A DNA stretch of 7,334 nt, taken from Sphingomonadaceae bacterium. Lineage in GTDB: Bacteria; Pseudomonadota; Alphaproteobacteria; Sphingomonadales; Sphingomonadaceae. Every line of letters begins with the position of its first letter. Within the stretch, counting starts at the first letter, position 1. The translations under genes and the position numbers were made by a program. Location of the stretch: positions 1-7,334 of the forward strand of contig JAFARM010000331.1 of NCBI GenBank assembly GCA_019245455.1, written 5' to 3'. A model generated the notes under the pieces. That model ran no database searches, was not told the DNA's origin, and worked only from the letters and a program-made list of their open reading frames with translations. Below are positions 1 through 6,281 of the stretch, in pieces.

Positions 1-351
1 CGGTGGTCGCCGCAGCACTACCGCGAGGACGTCGGGCGGCACAATGCGCTCGATAAGCTGGTCGGCGCGGCGGCGCTCGCGGGGGTTGAGACGGCGGAGG
101 CGATGCTGCTGCTGACCAGCCGCGTGTCGGTCGAGATGGTGCAGAAGGCGAGCGTGCTCGGCTGCCCGGTGGTGGTCGCGGTGTCGGCCCCGACGACACT
201 GGCGGTGGCGACGGCAGCCGCGGCGGGGCTGACGCTGGTCGCGGTCGCGCGCGCGGACGGGTTCGAGGTGTTCACGGGAGCCGAGCGGGTGGCGTGGCCC
301 GATGCCGAGTGTCCTCCCCGCGAACGCGGGGACCCATCTTCCGCCGTCTGA
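1..351 (+). CDS. fdhD: FdhD, formate dehydrogenase accessory sulfurtransferase (3' part only)
   Basis: FdhD passes sulfur from a cysteine desulfurase to the molybdenum cofactor of formate dehydrogenase and is needed for that enzyme's activity; it acts in the cytoplasm. The gene enters from the left edge in frame 1, so only its last 116 codons are visible. The family signature REDVGRHNALDKLVG lies at about residues 8-22 of the visible part. It is followed by LLLTSRVSVEMVQKA and a GCPVVVAVSAPTTLAV segment, both typical of the FdhD C-terminal half. The sulfur-carrying cysteine loop of the family lies upstream, outside the window. The usual C-terminal end (FEVFTGAERV here) is followed by about 19 extra residues, of which the last 13 are encoded by an intergenic palindromic repeat. 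No formate dehydrogenase subunit is visible. Identity is secure; whether the extension is functional is unknown. Confidence 0.93.
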   Translation, partial: RWSPQHYREDVGRHNALDKLVGAAALAGVETAEAMLLLTSRVSVEMVQKASVLGCPVVVAVSAPTTLAVATAAAAGLTLVAVARADGFEVFTGAERVAWPDAECPPRERGDPSSAV

Positions 352-419
352 CCCTATGGCGACCGCCGGTGCCCCCCTTCGGAAGTCAGGAGATGGGTCC
401 CCGCGTTCGCGGGGATGAC
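311..419. repeat. Mirror-image pair of intergenic palindromic repeats
   Basis: Bases 311-339 and the reverse complement of 391-419 match at 28 of 29 positions. Each copy carries its own palindrome (CCCCGCGAACGCGGGG, at 316-331 and 399-414). The copies point toward each other across a 51-base spacer, so the whole can fold as one long hairpin or two short ones. This motif, with GTCATCCCCGCGAACGCGGGG as its core, resembles REP-like elements scattered in many proteobacterial genomes; that is recalled, not searched. The left copy overlaps the last codons and stop region of fdhD. Confidence 0.85.
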
Positions 420-453
420 GATGGGTGGGAGGCGTCGACTGCCCCACCCCCGA

Positions 454-475
454 CCCCTCCCCTGAAGGGGAGGGG
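454..475. terminator. Perfect G/C hairpin between fdhD and ppa, possible bidirectional terminator
   Basis: CCCCTCCCCT (454-463) and AGGGGAGGGG (466-475) form a perfect 10-bp stem around a 2-base GA gap. The hairpin begins 5 bases beyond the ppa stop codon and lies downstream of fdhD, so it is well placed to end or protect both transcripts. There is no T-tract on either side, so it is not a classical intrinsic terminator. It may instead be a dispersed repeat or a 3'-end RNA-stabilising hairpin. Confidence 0.5.
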
Positions 476-480
476 AGGTC

Positions 481-1020
481 TTACCGTCCCGCCGCGATGC
501 GGCCGCGGTTGATCGCGTCCTCCAGCAGCGCGGCCGCCCCATTCGCGTCCTTCCACGCGCCGACCGCGACCCACTTGCCCTTTTCCAGGTCCTTGTAGTG
601 CTCGAAAAAGTGGGCGATCTGCTCCTTCAGGCTCGGCGGCAGGTCGTCGGGCGACTGGACGTTCGAGTAGAAGGGGTGGAGCGCGTCGACGGGCACCGCG
701 ACCAATTTTTCGTCGCCGCCGCTCTCGTCCTCCATGACCAAGGCGCCGATCGGGCGGACGCGGCAGACGGCGCCGGGCACCAGCGGCGTCTGGCCGACGA
801 CGAGCACGTCGATCGGGTCGCCGTCGGCCGACAGCGTGTGCGGCACGAAGCCGTAGTTGCCCGGATAGAACATCGCCGTGTGGAGGAAGCGGTCGACGAA
901 CAGCGCGCCCGAGTTCTTGTCCATCTCGTACTTCACCGGCTCACCGCCCATCGGCACCTCGATGATGGCGTGGATGTCCCACGGCGGCGCGCGGCCGATC
1001 GAAATCTTGGCGAGGTCCAT
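481..1020 (-). CDS. ppa: Inorganic pyrophosphatase, family I
   Basis: This soluble cytoplasmic enzyme hydrolyses pyrophosphate to two phosphates, pulling nucleic-acid, protein and lipid biosynthesis forward. The product is 179 aa, the normal size for bacterial family I. The signature DGDPIDV is at residues 66-72. The catalytic set known from the E. coli enzyme is present with a constant +1 offset: E21, K30, E32, R44, D66, D68, D71, D98, D103, K105, Y142 and K143. The start at 1020 ([10 protein letters not shown]) is supported by a TAGGAGA ribosome binding site. The same reading frame stays open far upstream through the antisense of the thiolase gene, but that part has no homology-like character and is rejected. 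The gene is convergent with fdhD and divergent from the thiolase gene, separated from it by 63 bp that must hold both promoters. Confidence 0.97.
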   Translation of the reverse strand: MDLAKISIGRAPPWDIHAIIEVPMGGEPVKYEMDKNSGALFVDRFLHTAMFYPGNYGFVPHTLSADGDPIDVLVVGQTPLVPGAVCRVRPIGALVMEDESGGDEKLVAVPVDALHPFYSNVQSPDDLPPSLKEQIAHFFEHYKDLEKGKWVAVGAWKDANGAAALLEDAINRGRIAAGR

Positions 1021-1024
1021 ATCG

Positions 1025-1031
1025 TCTCCTA
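1025..1031 (-). promoter_or_regulatory. Ribosome binding site of ppa
   Basis: The minus strand reads TAGGAGA here, a good Shine-Dalgarno match about 4-6 bases ahead of the ATG at 1020. It fixes the ppa start and argues against the long upstream extension of the same frame. Confidence 0.8.
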
Positions 1032-1071
1032 TGTGCCGGGCGAGCGAATAGCCGCGTAACGCCCGCGCGTG

Positions 1072-1076
1072 AAGGA
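1072..1076 (+). promoter_or_regulatory. Ribosome binding site of the thiolase gene
   Basis: AAGGA lies 7 bases before the ATG at 1084. It falls inside the codons that would follow a GTG start at 1069, so it favours the ATG as the true start. Confidence 0.75.
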
Positions 1077-1083
1077 TCACCTC

Positions 1084-2265
1084 ATGGCCGACCCCGTCGT
1101 CATCCTGTCCTATGCCCGCACGCCGATGGGCGGCTTCCAGGGGGCGCTGAGCGGCGTGCCCGCAACCGCGCTCGGCGCGACGGCGGTGAGGGCGGCAGTC
1201 GAGCGCGCCGGCGTCGCCGGGGACGCGGTCGACCAGATCGTCATGGGCTGCGTCCTTCCCGCCGGGCTCGGCCAGGCCCCGGCGCGGCAGGCGGCGGTCG
1301 GCGCGGGGCTGCCGCTCGGCGTCACCGCGACGACGGTCAACAAGATGTGCGGTTCGGGGATGCAGGCGGCGATCATGGCGCACGACGCGCTCGCCGCAGG
1401 GGCGGTCGACATCGTCGTCGCCGGCGGCATGGAGTCGATGTCGAACGCGCCCTACCTGCTCGCCAAGCACCGCGGCGGCGCGCGCATCGGCCACGACGTG
1501 ATCAAGGACTCGATGTATCTCGACGGGCTGGAGGACGCCTACGACCCCGGCAAATTGATGGGCAGCTTCGCCGAGGACAGCGCCCGCGATTACCAGTTCA
1601 CGCGCGAGGCGCAGGATGCCTATGCCCTCGAATCGCTGAAGCGGGCGACGGCGGCGATCGAGGGCGGCGCGTTCGACCGCGAGGTCGTCCCCGTCGCCGT
1701 CCCCGGCAAGGGCGAACCGGTCACCGTCGCCAAGGACGAGCAGCCGGGCAAGGCGCGGCCGGAGAAGATCCCGACGCTGAAACCCGCCTTCGCGCACGAC
1801 GGGACCGTCACCGCCGCCAACGCCAGCTCGATCAGCGACGGGGCGGCGGCGCTGGTCCTGACGCGCGAGTCGGTGGCGCTGGCCAAGGGCCTGACCCCGG
1901 TCGCGCGCATCGTCGCCCACGCCGCCCACGCGCACGAGCCGGCGAAGTTCACCACCGCGCCCGTGCCGGCAATCCAGAAGGTGCTCGACCGCGCCGGCTG
2001 GTCGGTCGCCGACGTCGACCTGTTCGAGGTCAACGAGGCGTTCGCCGTCGTCGCGATGATCGCGATGCGCGACCTCGGCATCCCGCATGGCAAGCTCAAC
2101 ATCCACGGCGGTGCGACGGCGCTCGGCCACCCGATCGGCGCGTCGGGCGCGCGGATCATGGCGACGCTGATCGCCGCATTGGAACGCACCGGCGGCCGGC
2201 GGGGGGTGGCGGCGCTGTGCATCGGCGGCGGCGAGGCGACGGCGGTGGCGGTGGAGCGGGTCTGA
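1084..2265 (+). CDS. Thiolase, acetyl-CoA C-acetyltransferase type
   Basis: The enzyme condenses two acetyl-CoA to acetoacetyl-CoA, or runs the reverse cleavage, feeding polyhydroxybutyrate, ketone-body or amino-acid/fatty-acid metabolism in the cytoplasm. The product from ATG 1084 is 393 aa, the classic thiolase length. The triad is complete: nucleophile Cys89 in NKMCGSGM, His349 in [11 protein letters not shown] and Cys379 in CIGGGEATA. These positions almost equal those of the Zoogloea PhaA enzyme (89, 348, 378). NEAFAVVA, the other conserved active-site motif, is just upstream of the His motif. A GTG at 1069 would add five residues but the AAGGA site supports ATG 1084. No phaB, phaC or CoA-transferase gene is adjacent, so substrate preference (biosynthetic or degradative) cannot be read from context. 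The stop codon abuts a large palindromic element. Confidence 0.95.
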   Translation: MADPVVILSYARTPMGGFQGALSGVPATALGATAVRAAVERAGVAGDAVDQIVMGCVLPAGLGQAPARQAAVGAGLPLGVTATTVNKMCGSGMQAAIMAHDALAAGAVDIVVAGGMESMSNAPYLLAKHRGGARIGHDVIKDSMYLDGLEDAYDPGKLMGSFAEDSARDYQFTREAQDAYALESLKRATAAIEGGAFDREVVPVAVPGKGEPVTVAKDEQPGKARPEKIPTLKPAFAHDGTVTAANASSISDGAAALVLTRESVALAKGLTPVARIVAHAAHAHEPAKFTTAPVPAIQKVLDRAGWSVADVDLFEVNEAFAVVAMIAMRDLGIPHGKLNIHGGATALGHPIGASGARIMATLIAALERTGGRRGVAALCIGGGEATAVAVERV

Positions 2266-2425
2266 CCCTCTCCCGCTTGCGGGAGAGGGCGACTCGCGCC
2301 GCTGCAGCGGCGCGGCGGGGTGAAGGTGTCCGGCCGGACGTCGTCGACCCGCCGAGCCCTGACACCCTCACCCCGGGCCGCGCCTGCAGGCGCGTCTCTC
2401 GCCCTCTCCCGCAAGCGGGAGAGGG
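2266..2425. repeat. Mirror-image double-hairpin element filling the thiolase/ino1 gap
   Basis: Two arms of about 65 bases, 2266-2330 and 2361-2425, are near reverse complements. Each arm has an outer hairpin (CCCTCTCCCGC, 2-base loop, GCGGGAGAGGG at 2266-2289 and 2402-2425) and an inner perfect palindrome centred on CTGCAG (18 bases at 2296-2313, 16 bases at 2379-2394). The inner palindromes differ in stem sequence but each stays self-complementary. The arms are joined by a 30-base centre. The element starts at the base after the thiolase stop and ends one base before the ino1 stop. It resembles a REP/BIME-type mobile repeat and may act as a bidirectional 3'-end hairpin or terminator. It lacks T-tracts. 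Confidence 0.88.
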
Positions 2426-2426
2426 A

Positions 2427-3518
2427 CTAAGCCGCTTTGATGAACGCCTCGACCGCGGCGGCGGCGAGGTCGTCGGTCATCTGCACCGGCGGATGCTTGC
2501 AGAAGAAGGCGCTCGCCGCGTCGATCGGTCCGCCGAGGCCCCGGTCGCGGGCGAGCTTGGCGCAGCGGACCATGTCGATCGCGACGCCGGCCGAGTTCGG
2601 GCTGTCCTCGACCGACAAACGGACCTCGAGGTTCATCGGCACGCCGCCGAAAAGCCGGCCCTCCAGCCGCATGAACGCGACCTTGTTGTCGTTCTGCCAG
2701 GCGACATAGTCGGACGGGCCGATGTGGATGTTCTCGTCCTCCAGCCGCGTCTCGGCGACGGCTTGGACGGCTTCGGTCTTGCTGATCTTCTTCGACTTGA
2801 GGCGGGCGCGATTGCTCATGTTGAGGAAGTCGGTGTTGCCGCCGGTATTGATCTGGTACGTCCGGTCGAGCGTCGCACCGCGCTTGGCGAACAGGTCGGT
2901 CAGCACGCGGTGGACGATCGTCGCGCCGATCTGCGCCTTGATGTCGTCGCCGACGATCGGGACGTTGGCCGCGGTGAAGCGCGCCGCCCATGCGGGATCG
3001 CTGGCGATGAACACGGGGATGTTGTTGACGAACGCCACCCCCGCGGCGAGCGCGCATTCGGCGTAGAACTCGGTCGCCTGCTGGCTGCCGACGGGGAGGT
3101 AGTTCATCATCACGTCCGTGCGCGTCTCGCGGAGCCGGCGGATCACGGCGTCGCGGTCGGGTTCGGGGTGATCGGCGACGAGGAAGGTGCGGTCGGCGGG
3201 CGCGTCGGCCATGTGCTCGGCGACCCCGTCCATCACCGGTCCCATGGCGACGACCGCGCCGGTGCGCTCGACGCGGCCGCAGAACACCGCCGTGCAGTTG
3301 GGCCGGGCGAAGATCGCGTCGGCGACGTCGCGCCCGACCTTGCGGCGGTCGACGTCCCACGCGGCGACGACGCGGATGTCGCGCGGGCGGTAGCCGCCGA
3401 TTTCGCTGTGCAGCAGCCCGGCGCGGTCGTTGGCTCCGTCGCGGTAATATTGCAGCCCCTGGACGAAGCTCGACGCGCAGTTGCCGACGCCGACCAGGGC
3501 GACGTTGATCCCGCTCAT
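2427..3518 (-). CDS. ino1: Inositol-3-phosphate (1L-myo-inositol-1-phosphate) synthase, actinobacterial type
   Basis: The enzyme converts glucose-6-phosphate to myo-inositol phosphate using bound NAD; it is cytoplasmic and the committed step of inositol synthesis. The product is 363 aa, close to the short actinobacterial and archaeal Ino1 form rather than the roughly 500-aa eukaryotic form. Visible motifs are the Rossmann loop VGVGNCASS (residues 9-17), NYLPVGSQQATEFYAE (139-154), NNIPVFIASDP (165-175), VGDDIKAQIGAT (189-200), INTGGNTDFLNM (223-234), SKKISKTEA (242-250, catalytic lysines) and VEDSPNSAGVAIDMVR (303-318). The start is set by AGGAGG at 3526-3531, 7 bases ahead. The ATG shares an ATGA with the stop of the upstream glycosidase-like gene, so translation is probably coupled. 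It is the last gene of a three-gene leftward operon. No inositol monophosphatase gene is in the window. Confidence 0.95.
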   Translation of the reverse strand: MSGINVALVGVGNCASSFVQGLQYYRDGANDRAGLLHSEIGGYRPRDIRVVAAWDVDRRKVGRDVADAIFARPNCTAVFCGRVERTGAVVAMGPVMDGVAEHMADAPADRTFLVADHPEPDRDAVIRRLRETRTDVMMNYLPVGSQQATEFYAECALAAGVAFVNNIPVFIASDPAWAARFTAANVPIVGDDIKAQIGATIVHRVLTDLFAKRGATLDRTYQINTGGNTDFLNMSNRARLKSKKISKTEAVQAVAETRLEDENIHIGPSDYVAWQNDNKVAFMRLEGRLFGGVPMNLEVRLSVEDSPNSAGVAIDMVRCAKLARDRGLGGPIDAASAFFCKHPPVQMTDDLAAAAVEAFIKAA

Positions 3519-4459
3519 GCCGCAGCCTCCTGCTGGACCGCTTGGGGCAGCCACACCGCGCGAGCGGCGGAGGGCGGCGCATAGCGGTCGATCATCCACG
3601 CGCAGAAGTCGGCGAACGCCTGCGGCTCGACGGCCGGGCTGGTGTGGTGCGGCGCGAGGCCCAAGTGCTGCGGCGTGAAGCAGAAGGTGACGGTCACGTC
3701 GAACTCGGCGAGCGCCTCCATCTGCCGGTCGAACCAGTCGAGTGCGCCGTCGCGAAAGCTGTCCGCCCAGCTGAGGCCGGTGCGGAGCTTCTTCACGCCG
3801 AGGTCGCGCATGATCCGCACCGCGTCATCGAGCCGGGGATCGTGGAAGTGGAACCACTGCATCAGCCCCATCCGGTCGGCGACGCGGGCATAGTCGGCGA
3901 GCGCCGGCTTTGGCGTGCCGTCCTCGCGGATCAGCCCCATGTAGAAGTGGCGGTAGTAGCTCGACCCCTCCGCCTCGCGGTGGCGCGTCTCCGCCCCCCA
4001 TGCCATCGGCAGGTCGAACAGGCTGTACCAGTAGATGCGTGGGGTCCGCCCGATCAGCAGCTCGGCGGTGCGATTGAGGCCGAAGACCTGCACCTCCTCC
4101 GCGCCGAAGCTGCCGACGCCGACTTCGGTGACCCACACCGGCTTGGTCGTCACCGCCTCGATCTCGGCGATCTTGTCGGGCCAGGCGTGGATCGGCCACA
4201 GGTTCCAGTCGAGCGGGAAGCCGTGGACGGCGACGGCGTCGACGTGCGCCAGCGCGCCGTGACCCTCGATGCGCTTCAGCCAGTGCGGGTCGATCGGGCT
4301 CATGCCGCCGAGCACGCGCGTCACCGCCGGGTTGACGGCGCGGATGGCGCTGCCGGCGCGGATCACGGTATCGGCATAGATCGCCCAGTCGGGATCGAGC
4401 GCGGGGTCCCAGTGGCTCTTGTTGTTGGGCTCGTTCCAGATCATCGCCGCTTCGATCAT
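3515..4459 (-). CDS. Glycoside-hydrolase-like (clan A / beta-xylosidase-like) protein, apparently circularly permuted
   Basis: The 314-aa product has retaining-glycosidase hallmarks: IWNEPN at residues 7-12 with candidate acid/base Glu10, and VWVTEVGVG at 108-116 with candidate nucleophile Glu112. In between are VLGG (49-52) and VDAVAVHGFP (73-82), followed by IYWYSLFDL (142-150). This order matches beta-4 to beta-8 of a GH39/GH5-like TIM barrel. After the GTPKPAL segment (181-187), residues 200-293 look like beta-1 to beta-3: a LGVKKLRTGLSW strand (220-231), WFDRQMEALAEFDVTVTFCF (242-261) and AFADFCAWMIDRYAP (281-295). Those normally precede WNEP. No signal peptide is seen, so it is probably cytoplasmic, and a synthetic or sugar-modifying role is possible. 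The start at 4459 has AAGGGA (4465-4470) ahead and an ATGA overlap with the methyltransferase stop. Its 3' end overlaps ino1 the same way. Substrate is unknown. Confidence 0.8.
   Translation of the reverse strand: MIEAAMIWNEPNNKSHWDPALDPDWAIYADTVIRAGSAIRAVNPAVTRVLGGMSPIDPHWLKRIEGHGALAHVDAVAVHGFPLDWNLWPIHAWPDKIAEIEAVTTKPVWVTEVGVGSFGAEEVQVFGLNRTAELLIGRTPRIYWYSLFDLPMAWGAETRHREAEGSSYYRHFYMGLIREDGTPKPALADYARVADRMGLMQWFHFHDPRLDDAVRIMRDLGVKKLRTGLSWADSFRDGALDWFDRQMEALAEFDVTVTFCFTPQHLGLAPHHTSPAVEPQAFADFCAWMIDRYAPPSAARAVWLPQAVQQEAAA
3526..3531 (-). promoter_or_regulatory. Strong ribosome binding site of ino1 inside the upstream gene
   Basis: The minus strand reads AGGAGG, a full consensus Shine-Dalgarno, 7 bases before the ino1 ATG. 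It lies within the last codons of the glycosidase-like gene. Its strength together with the ATGA overlap suggests Ino1 is translated at least as well as the genes before it. Confidence 0.85.
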
Positions 4460-5268
4460 TGCGGTCCCTTCGCTGGATAGACCGCCGCCGGGCCGTATTC
4501 CGCGAACGGCACCGGCGCGACGCGGCAGAGATAGACGTCGCCCTCGGCGGTATCCTCGACGGTGAAGCCCGCCGCGCGGAGCATTGCGCGGGTGCCCGCC
4601 GGGTTGGGTGCCCACCAGTTCGACCAGTCGCCGGCGAAGCGGTGCTCGATGAAGTGCATCCGGGGGTAGCGCGGATCGGCGAAATAGGCGGGCGGCTCGA
4701 TCGTGCCCGGCAGGTAGAACGGGTGGTCGTGCGGCACGTCGATCTCGTCGCCCGCACCCTGCTGCAGCGTCTGGAACAGCATCAGGTTTCCCGCCACGTG
4801 CTCGCGGATCAGGTCCAAGGCGAGCAGCGGGTGGCGCAGGTGGTAGAACACGCCCATGAAGACGACGAGGTCGAAGCGTTCGCCGAGCGCTGCCACATCG
4901 TACACCGACAGGGAAGCGAACTCGACCTCGCCGCCCCAGCCGAGCGCGTCCGCCGCCAGCCGCGCCTGTGCGAGGTAGCGGGGATCGCTGTCGATGCCGA
5001 GGACGCGCGCGGCCCCACGCCGCTTCATCTCGAGCGCGTAGAAGCCGGCGTTGCAGCCGATGTCGAGAACGCTCACCCCCGTCACGTCGGGCAGGGCGGC
5101 GGCGAAGCGGGCGAACTTCTCGCGCGGATAATCGCCGAGGAAATGGTCGGGAGCGGTCGCAACGCCGCCCAGATCAATGTTGTGGAACCACGGCCCGAGC
5201 GCCTCGATCCGCGCGCGGAGCGCGTCGCTGCCGTCAACGTCGGCGATGCGTGCAGCGGACCCGATCAA
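4456..5268 (-). CDS. CmoB-like SAM-dependent methyltransferase (possibly TIGR04290 family)
   Basis: From the proposed TTG start the product is 270 aa. The class I methyltransferase fold is clear: motif I VLDIGCNAGF (67-76), acidic loop GIDSDPRYL (91-99), and FMGVFYHLRHPLLAL (137-151), which resembles the tRNA-modifying CmoB subgroup. The N-terminal FHNIDLGG (28-35) and the LGDYPREKF stretch (44-52) mark a specific subfamily; I believe it is the one named TIGR04290, from memory only. It probably methylates a small molecule or glycan intermediate rather than tRNA, because its neighbours are sugar and inositol enzymes. It is the first gene of the leftward operon and overlaps the glycosidase-like gene by ATGA. 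The start is uncertain. TTG 5268 has GGGAAGGG close upstream; the only in-frame ATG, at 5430, would run into the divergent gene and add 54 low-quality residues. Confidence 0.85.
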   Translation of the reverse strand: MIGSAARIADVDGSDALRARIEALGPWFHNIDLGGVATAPDHFLGDYPREKFARFAAALPDVTGVSVLDIGCNAGFYALEMKRRGAARVLGIDSDPRYLAQARLAADALGWGGEVEFASLSVYDVAALGERFDLVVFMGVFYHLRHPLLALDLIREHVAGNLMLFQTLQQGAGDEIDVPHDHPFYLPGTIEPPAYFADPRYPRMHFIEHRFAGDWSNWWAPNPAGTRAMLRAAGFTVEDTAEGDVYLCRVAPVPFAEYGPAAVYPAKGPQ

Positions 5269-5408
5269 TCGACCCTTCCCACGTCTGCTCCCGGCAATTC
5301 CGCGGCTCCTTGTTGCCAGGCGAGCAGCACGCGTTGACGAATCCAGGCACTTGCGAGGTACAAAGCTCGCATGAACGGAATGGTTCCACCCCGTAACGGG
5401 ACGCTCCG
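5269..5408. other. Divergent intergenic region, probable two-way promoter zone
   Basis: This 140-base gap separates the leftward methyltransferase operon from the rightward glycosyltransferase operon. It must carry promoters for both, unless transcription reads in from elsewhere. It has a TTGACG box and two short dyads (GGAA-N3-TTCC at 5377-5387, CCCGT-A-ACGGG at 5390-5400). The left limit depends on the uncertain methyltransferase start. Confidence 0.5.
5334..5364 (+). promoter_or_regulatory. Candidate sigma-70 promoter for the glycosyltransferase operon
   Basis: TTGACG (5334-5339) is one base from the consensus -35 box. The best -10 candidate, GTACAA or TACAAA at 5358-5364, is 18-19 bases away and poor. 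It would give a leader of about 40 bases. Only the -35 is convincing. Confidence 0.3.
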
Positions 5409-6281
5409 ATGAGCGTGCGCATGGCGGCATGGACAGCGGCGATGCGGGCGGGGCGCTATGCCGACGCCTGGGACCTTGCGGCGCGGACGCTCGCCGAGCG
5501 CGATCCCGCCACGCGCGACGATCCGCGCGTCGACTATCACCGTCGCTGGGTGTGGGACGGGCGGCCGCTGGCGGGGCGCGAGGTGCTGGTCCGCTGCTAT
5601 CACGGGCTTGGCGACACGATCATGTTCGCGCGCTTCCTGCCGGCGCTGATGGAGCTTGCCACGTCGGTCACGGTGGAGGTGCAGCCGCGGCTGATCGACC
5701 TGATGGTGGGGGTCGCAGCGGGTGCGCGGCTGGTGCCGTTCGATGTCGCGCGGCCGCTGCCGCCGGCCGTCGATGTCGGCATCACCGAGCTCGACTTCGC
5801 CCTGCGCCTGCCGCCGGCGGCCGCGCCGCCACCCTATCTCGCCGCCGCGCCCGCCGATCTTCCCGCCGGAACGGTGGCGCTGTGCTACGGCGCGGGCGAC
5901 TGGGACGGCGATCGCTCGCTGCCGCCCGCGCTGCTCGAACCATTGTGCCGGTTGCGGCCCTGCGTCACGCTGATGCCCGAACCGACGGCGCTGCCGGTGC
6001 TCAACCCGGGCGGCTGCCCGTTCGACATGGCGGCGACGGCGGCGCTGGTGGCCGGCGCTGGCCTCGTCGTCACCGTCGACACGATGATCGCCCATCTCGC
6101 CGGCGCGCTGGGGGTGCCGACGTGGCTGCTGCTGAAGGCCGAGCCCGACTGGCGCTGGCCGCTGGCGGGGGCGGACAGCGACTGGTATCCGGCGATGCGC
6201 CTCTACCACCAGCCGTCGCCCGGCGACTGGGCGGGCGCGGTCGCCGCCGTCACCCGCGACCTTCTGGAGCTGCGCCGATGA
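5409..6281 (+). CDS. Glycosyltransferase family 9 / heptosyltransferase-like protein
   Basis: The 290-aa product has CYHGLGDTIMFARFLPAL at residues 63-80, the GLGD-type donor-site loop of GT9-like enzymes. The C-terminal TVDTMIAHLAGALGVPTWLLL (222-242) is the nucleotide-sugar-binding half. The end, KAEPDWRWPL then SDWYPAMRLYHQ (243-252, 257-268), matches the last segment of TPR-linked GT9-like proteins. The first 40 residues (RAGRYADAWDLAARTL) look like a single TPR-type helix pair, so the protein is a short version of TPR-glycosyltransferase fusions. Probable role: transfer of a sugar in surface-polysaccharide or glycolipid assembly at the cytoplasmic face. No membrane segment is obvious. 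ATG 5409 is chosen with a weak GGGA ahead; ATG 5421 is also possible. The stop overlaps the next start by ATGA. Substrate unknown. Confidence 0.8.
   Translation: MSVRMAAWTAAMRAGRYADAWDLAARTLAERDPATRDDPRVDYHRRWVWDGRPLAGREVLVRCYHGLGDTIMFARFLPALMELATSVTVEVQPRLIDLMVGVAAGARLVPFDVARPLPPAVDVGITELDFALRLPPAAAPPPYLAAAPADLPAGTVALCYGAGDWDGDRSLPPALLEPLCRLRPCVTLMPEPTALPVLNPGGCPFDMAATAALVAGAGLVVTVDTMIAHLAGALGVPTWLLLKAEPDWRWPLAGADSDWYPAMRLYHQPSPGDWAGAVAAVTRDLLELRR

Noticed and set aside
311..475. CRISPR array in the repeat-rich gap
   Set aside because: There are only two copies of one motif, inverted to each other, and one unrelated hairpin; there is no regular direct-repeat spacing.
1069..1083. GTG start for the thiolase gene, five codons earlier
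   Set aside because: It would place the AAGGA ribosome binding site inside the gene; ATG 1084 gives the standard active-site numbering.
1021..2130. Open frame on the minus strand running from the thiolase antisense into ppa, giving a possible 549-aa fusion
   Set aside because: The upstream part is Arg/Asp/His-rich low-complexity translation typical of GC-rich antisense frames, and ppa has its own TAGGAGA site at its family-typical start. The sense strand carries a complete thiolase.
1347..3584. 745-codon open frame on the plus strand across thiolase and the ino1 antisense
   Set aside because: It is composed of Arg-rich repeats and crosses the palindromic element; both real genes beneath it have full motif sets. 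It is an effect of high GC.
3542..4480. 312-codon plus-strand frame opposite the glycosidase-like gene
   Set aside because: Its composition (Arg, Val, Asp, His runs) is that of an antisense shadow, and the minus strand gene has catalytic motifs and coupled starts.
5361..5387. EcfG-type promoter on the minus strand for the methyltransferase operon (GGAAC at 5387-5383)
   Set aside because: At 16 or 17 bases downstream the sequence is GCTT or CTTT rather than CGTT, so only the -35 half matches.
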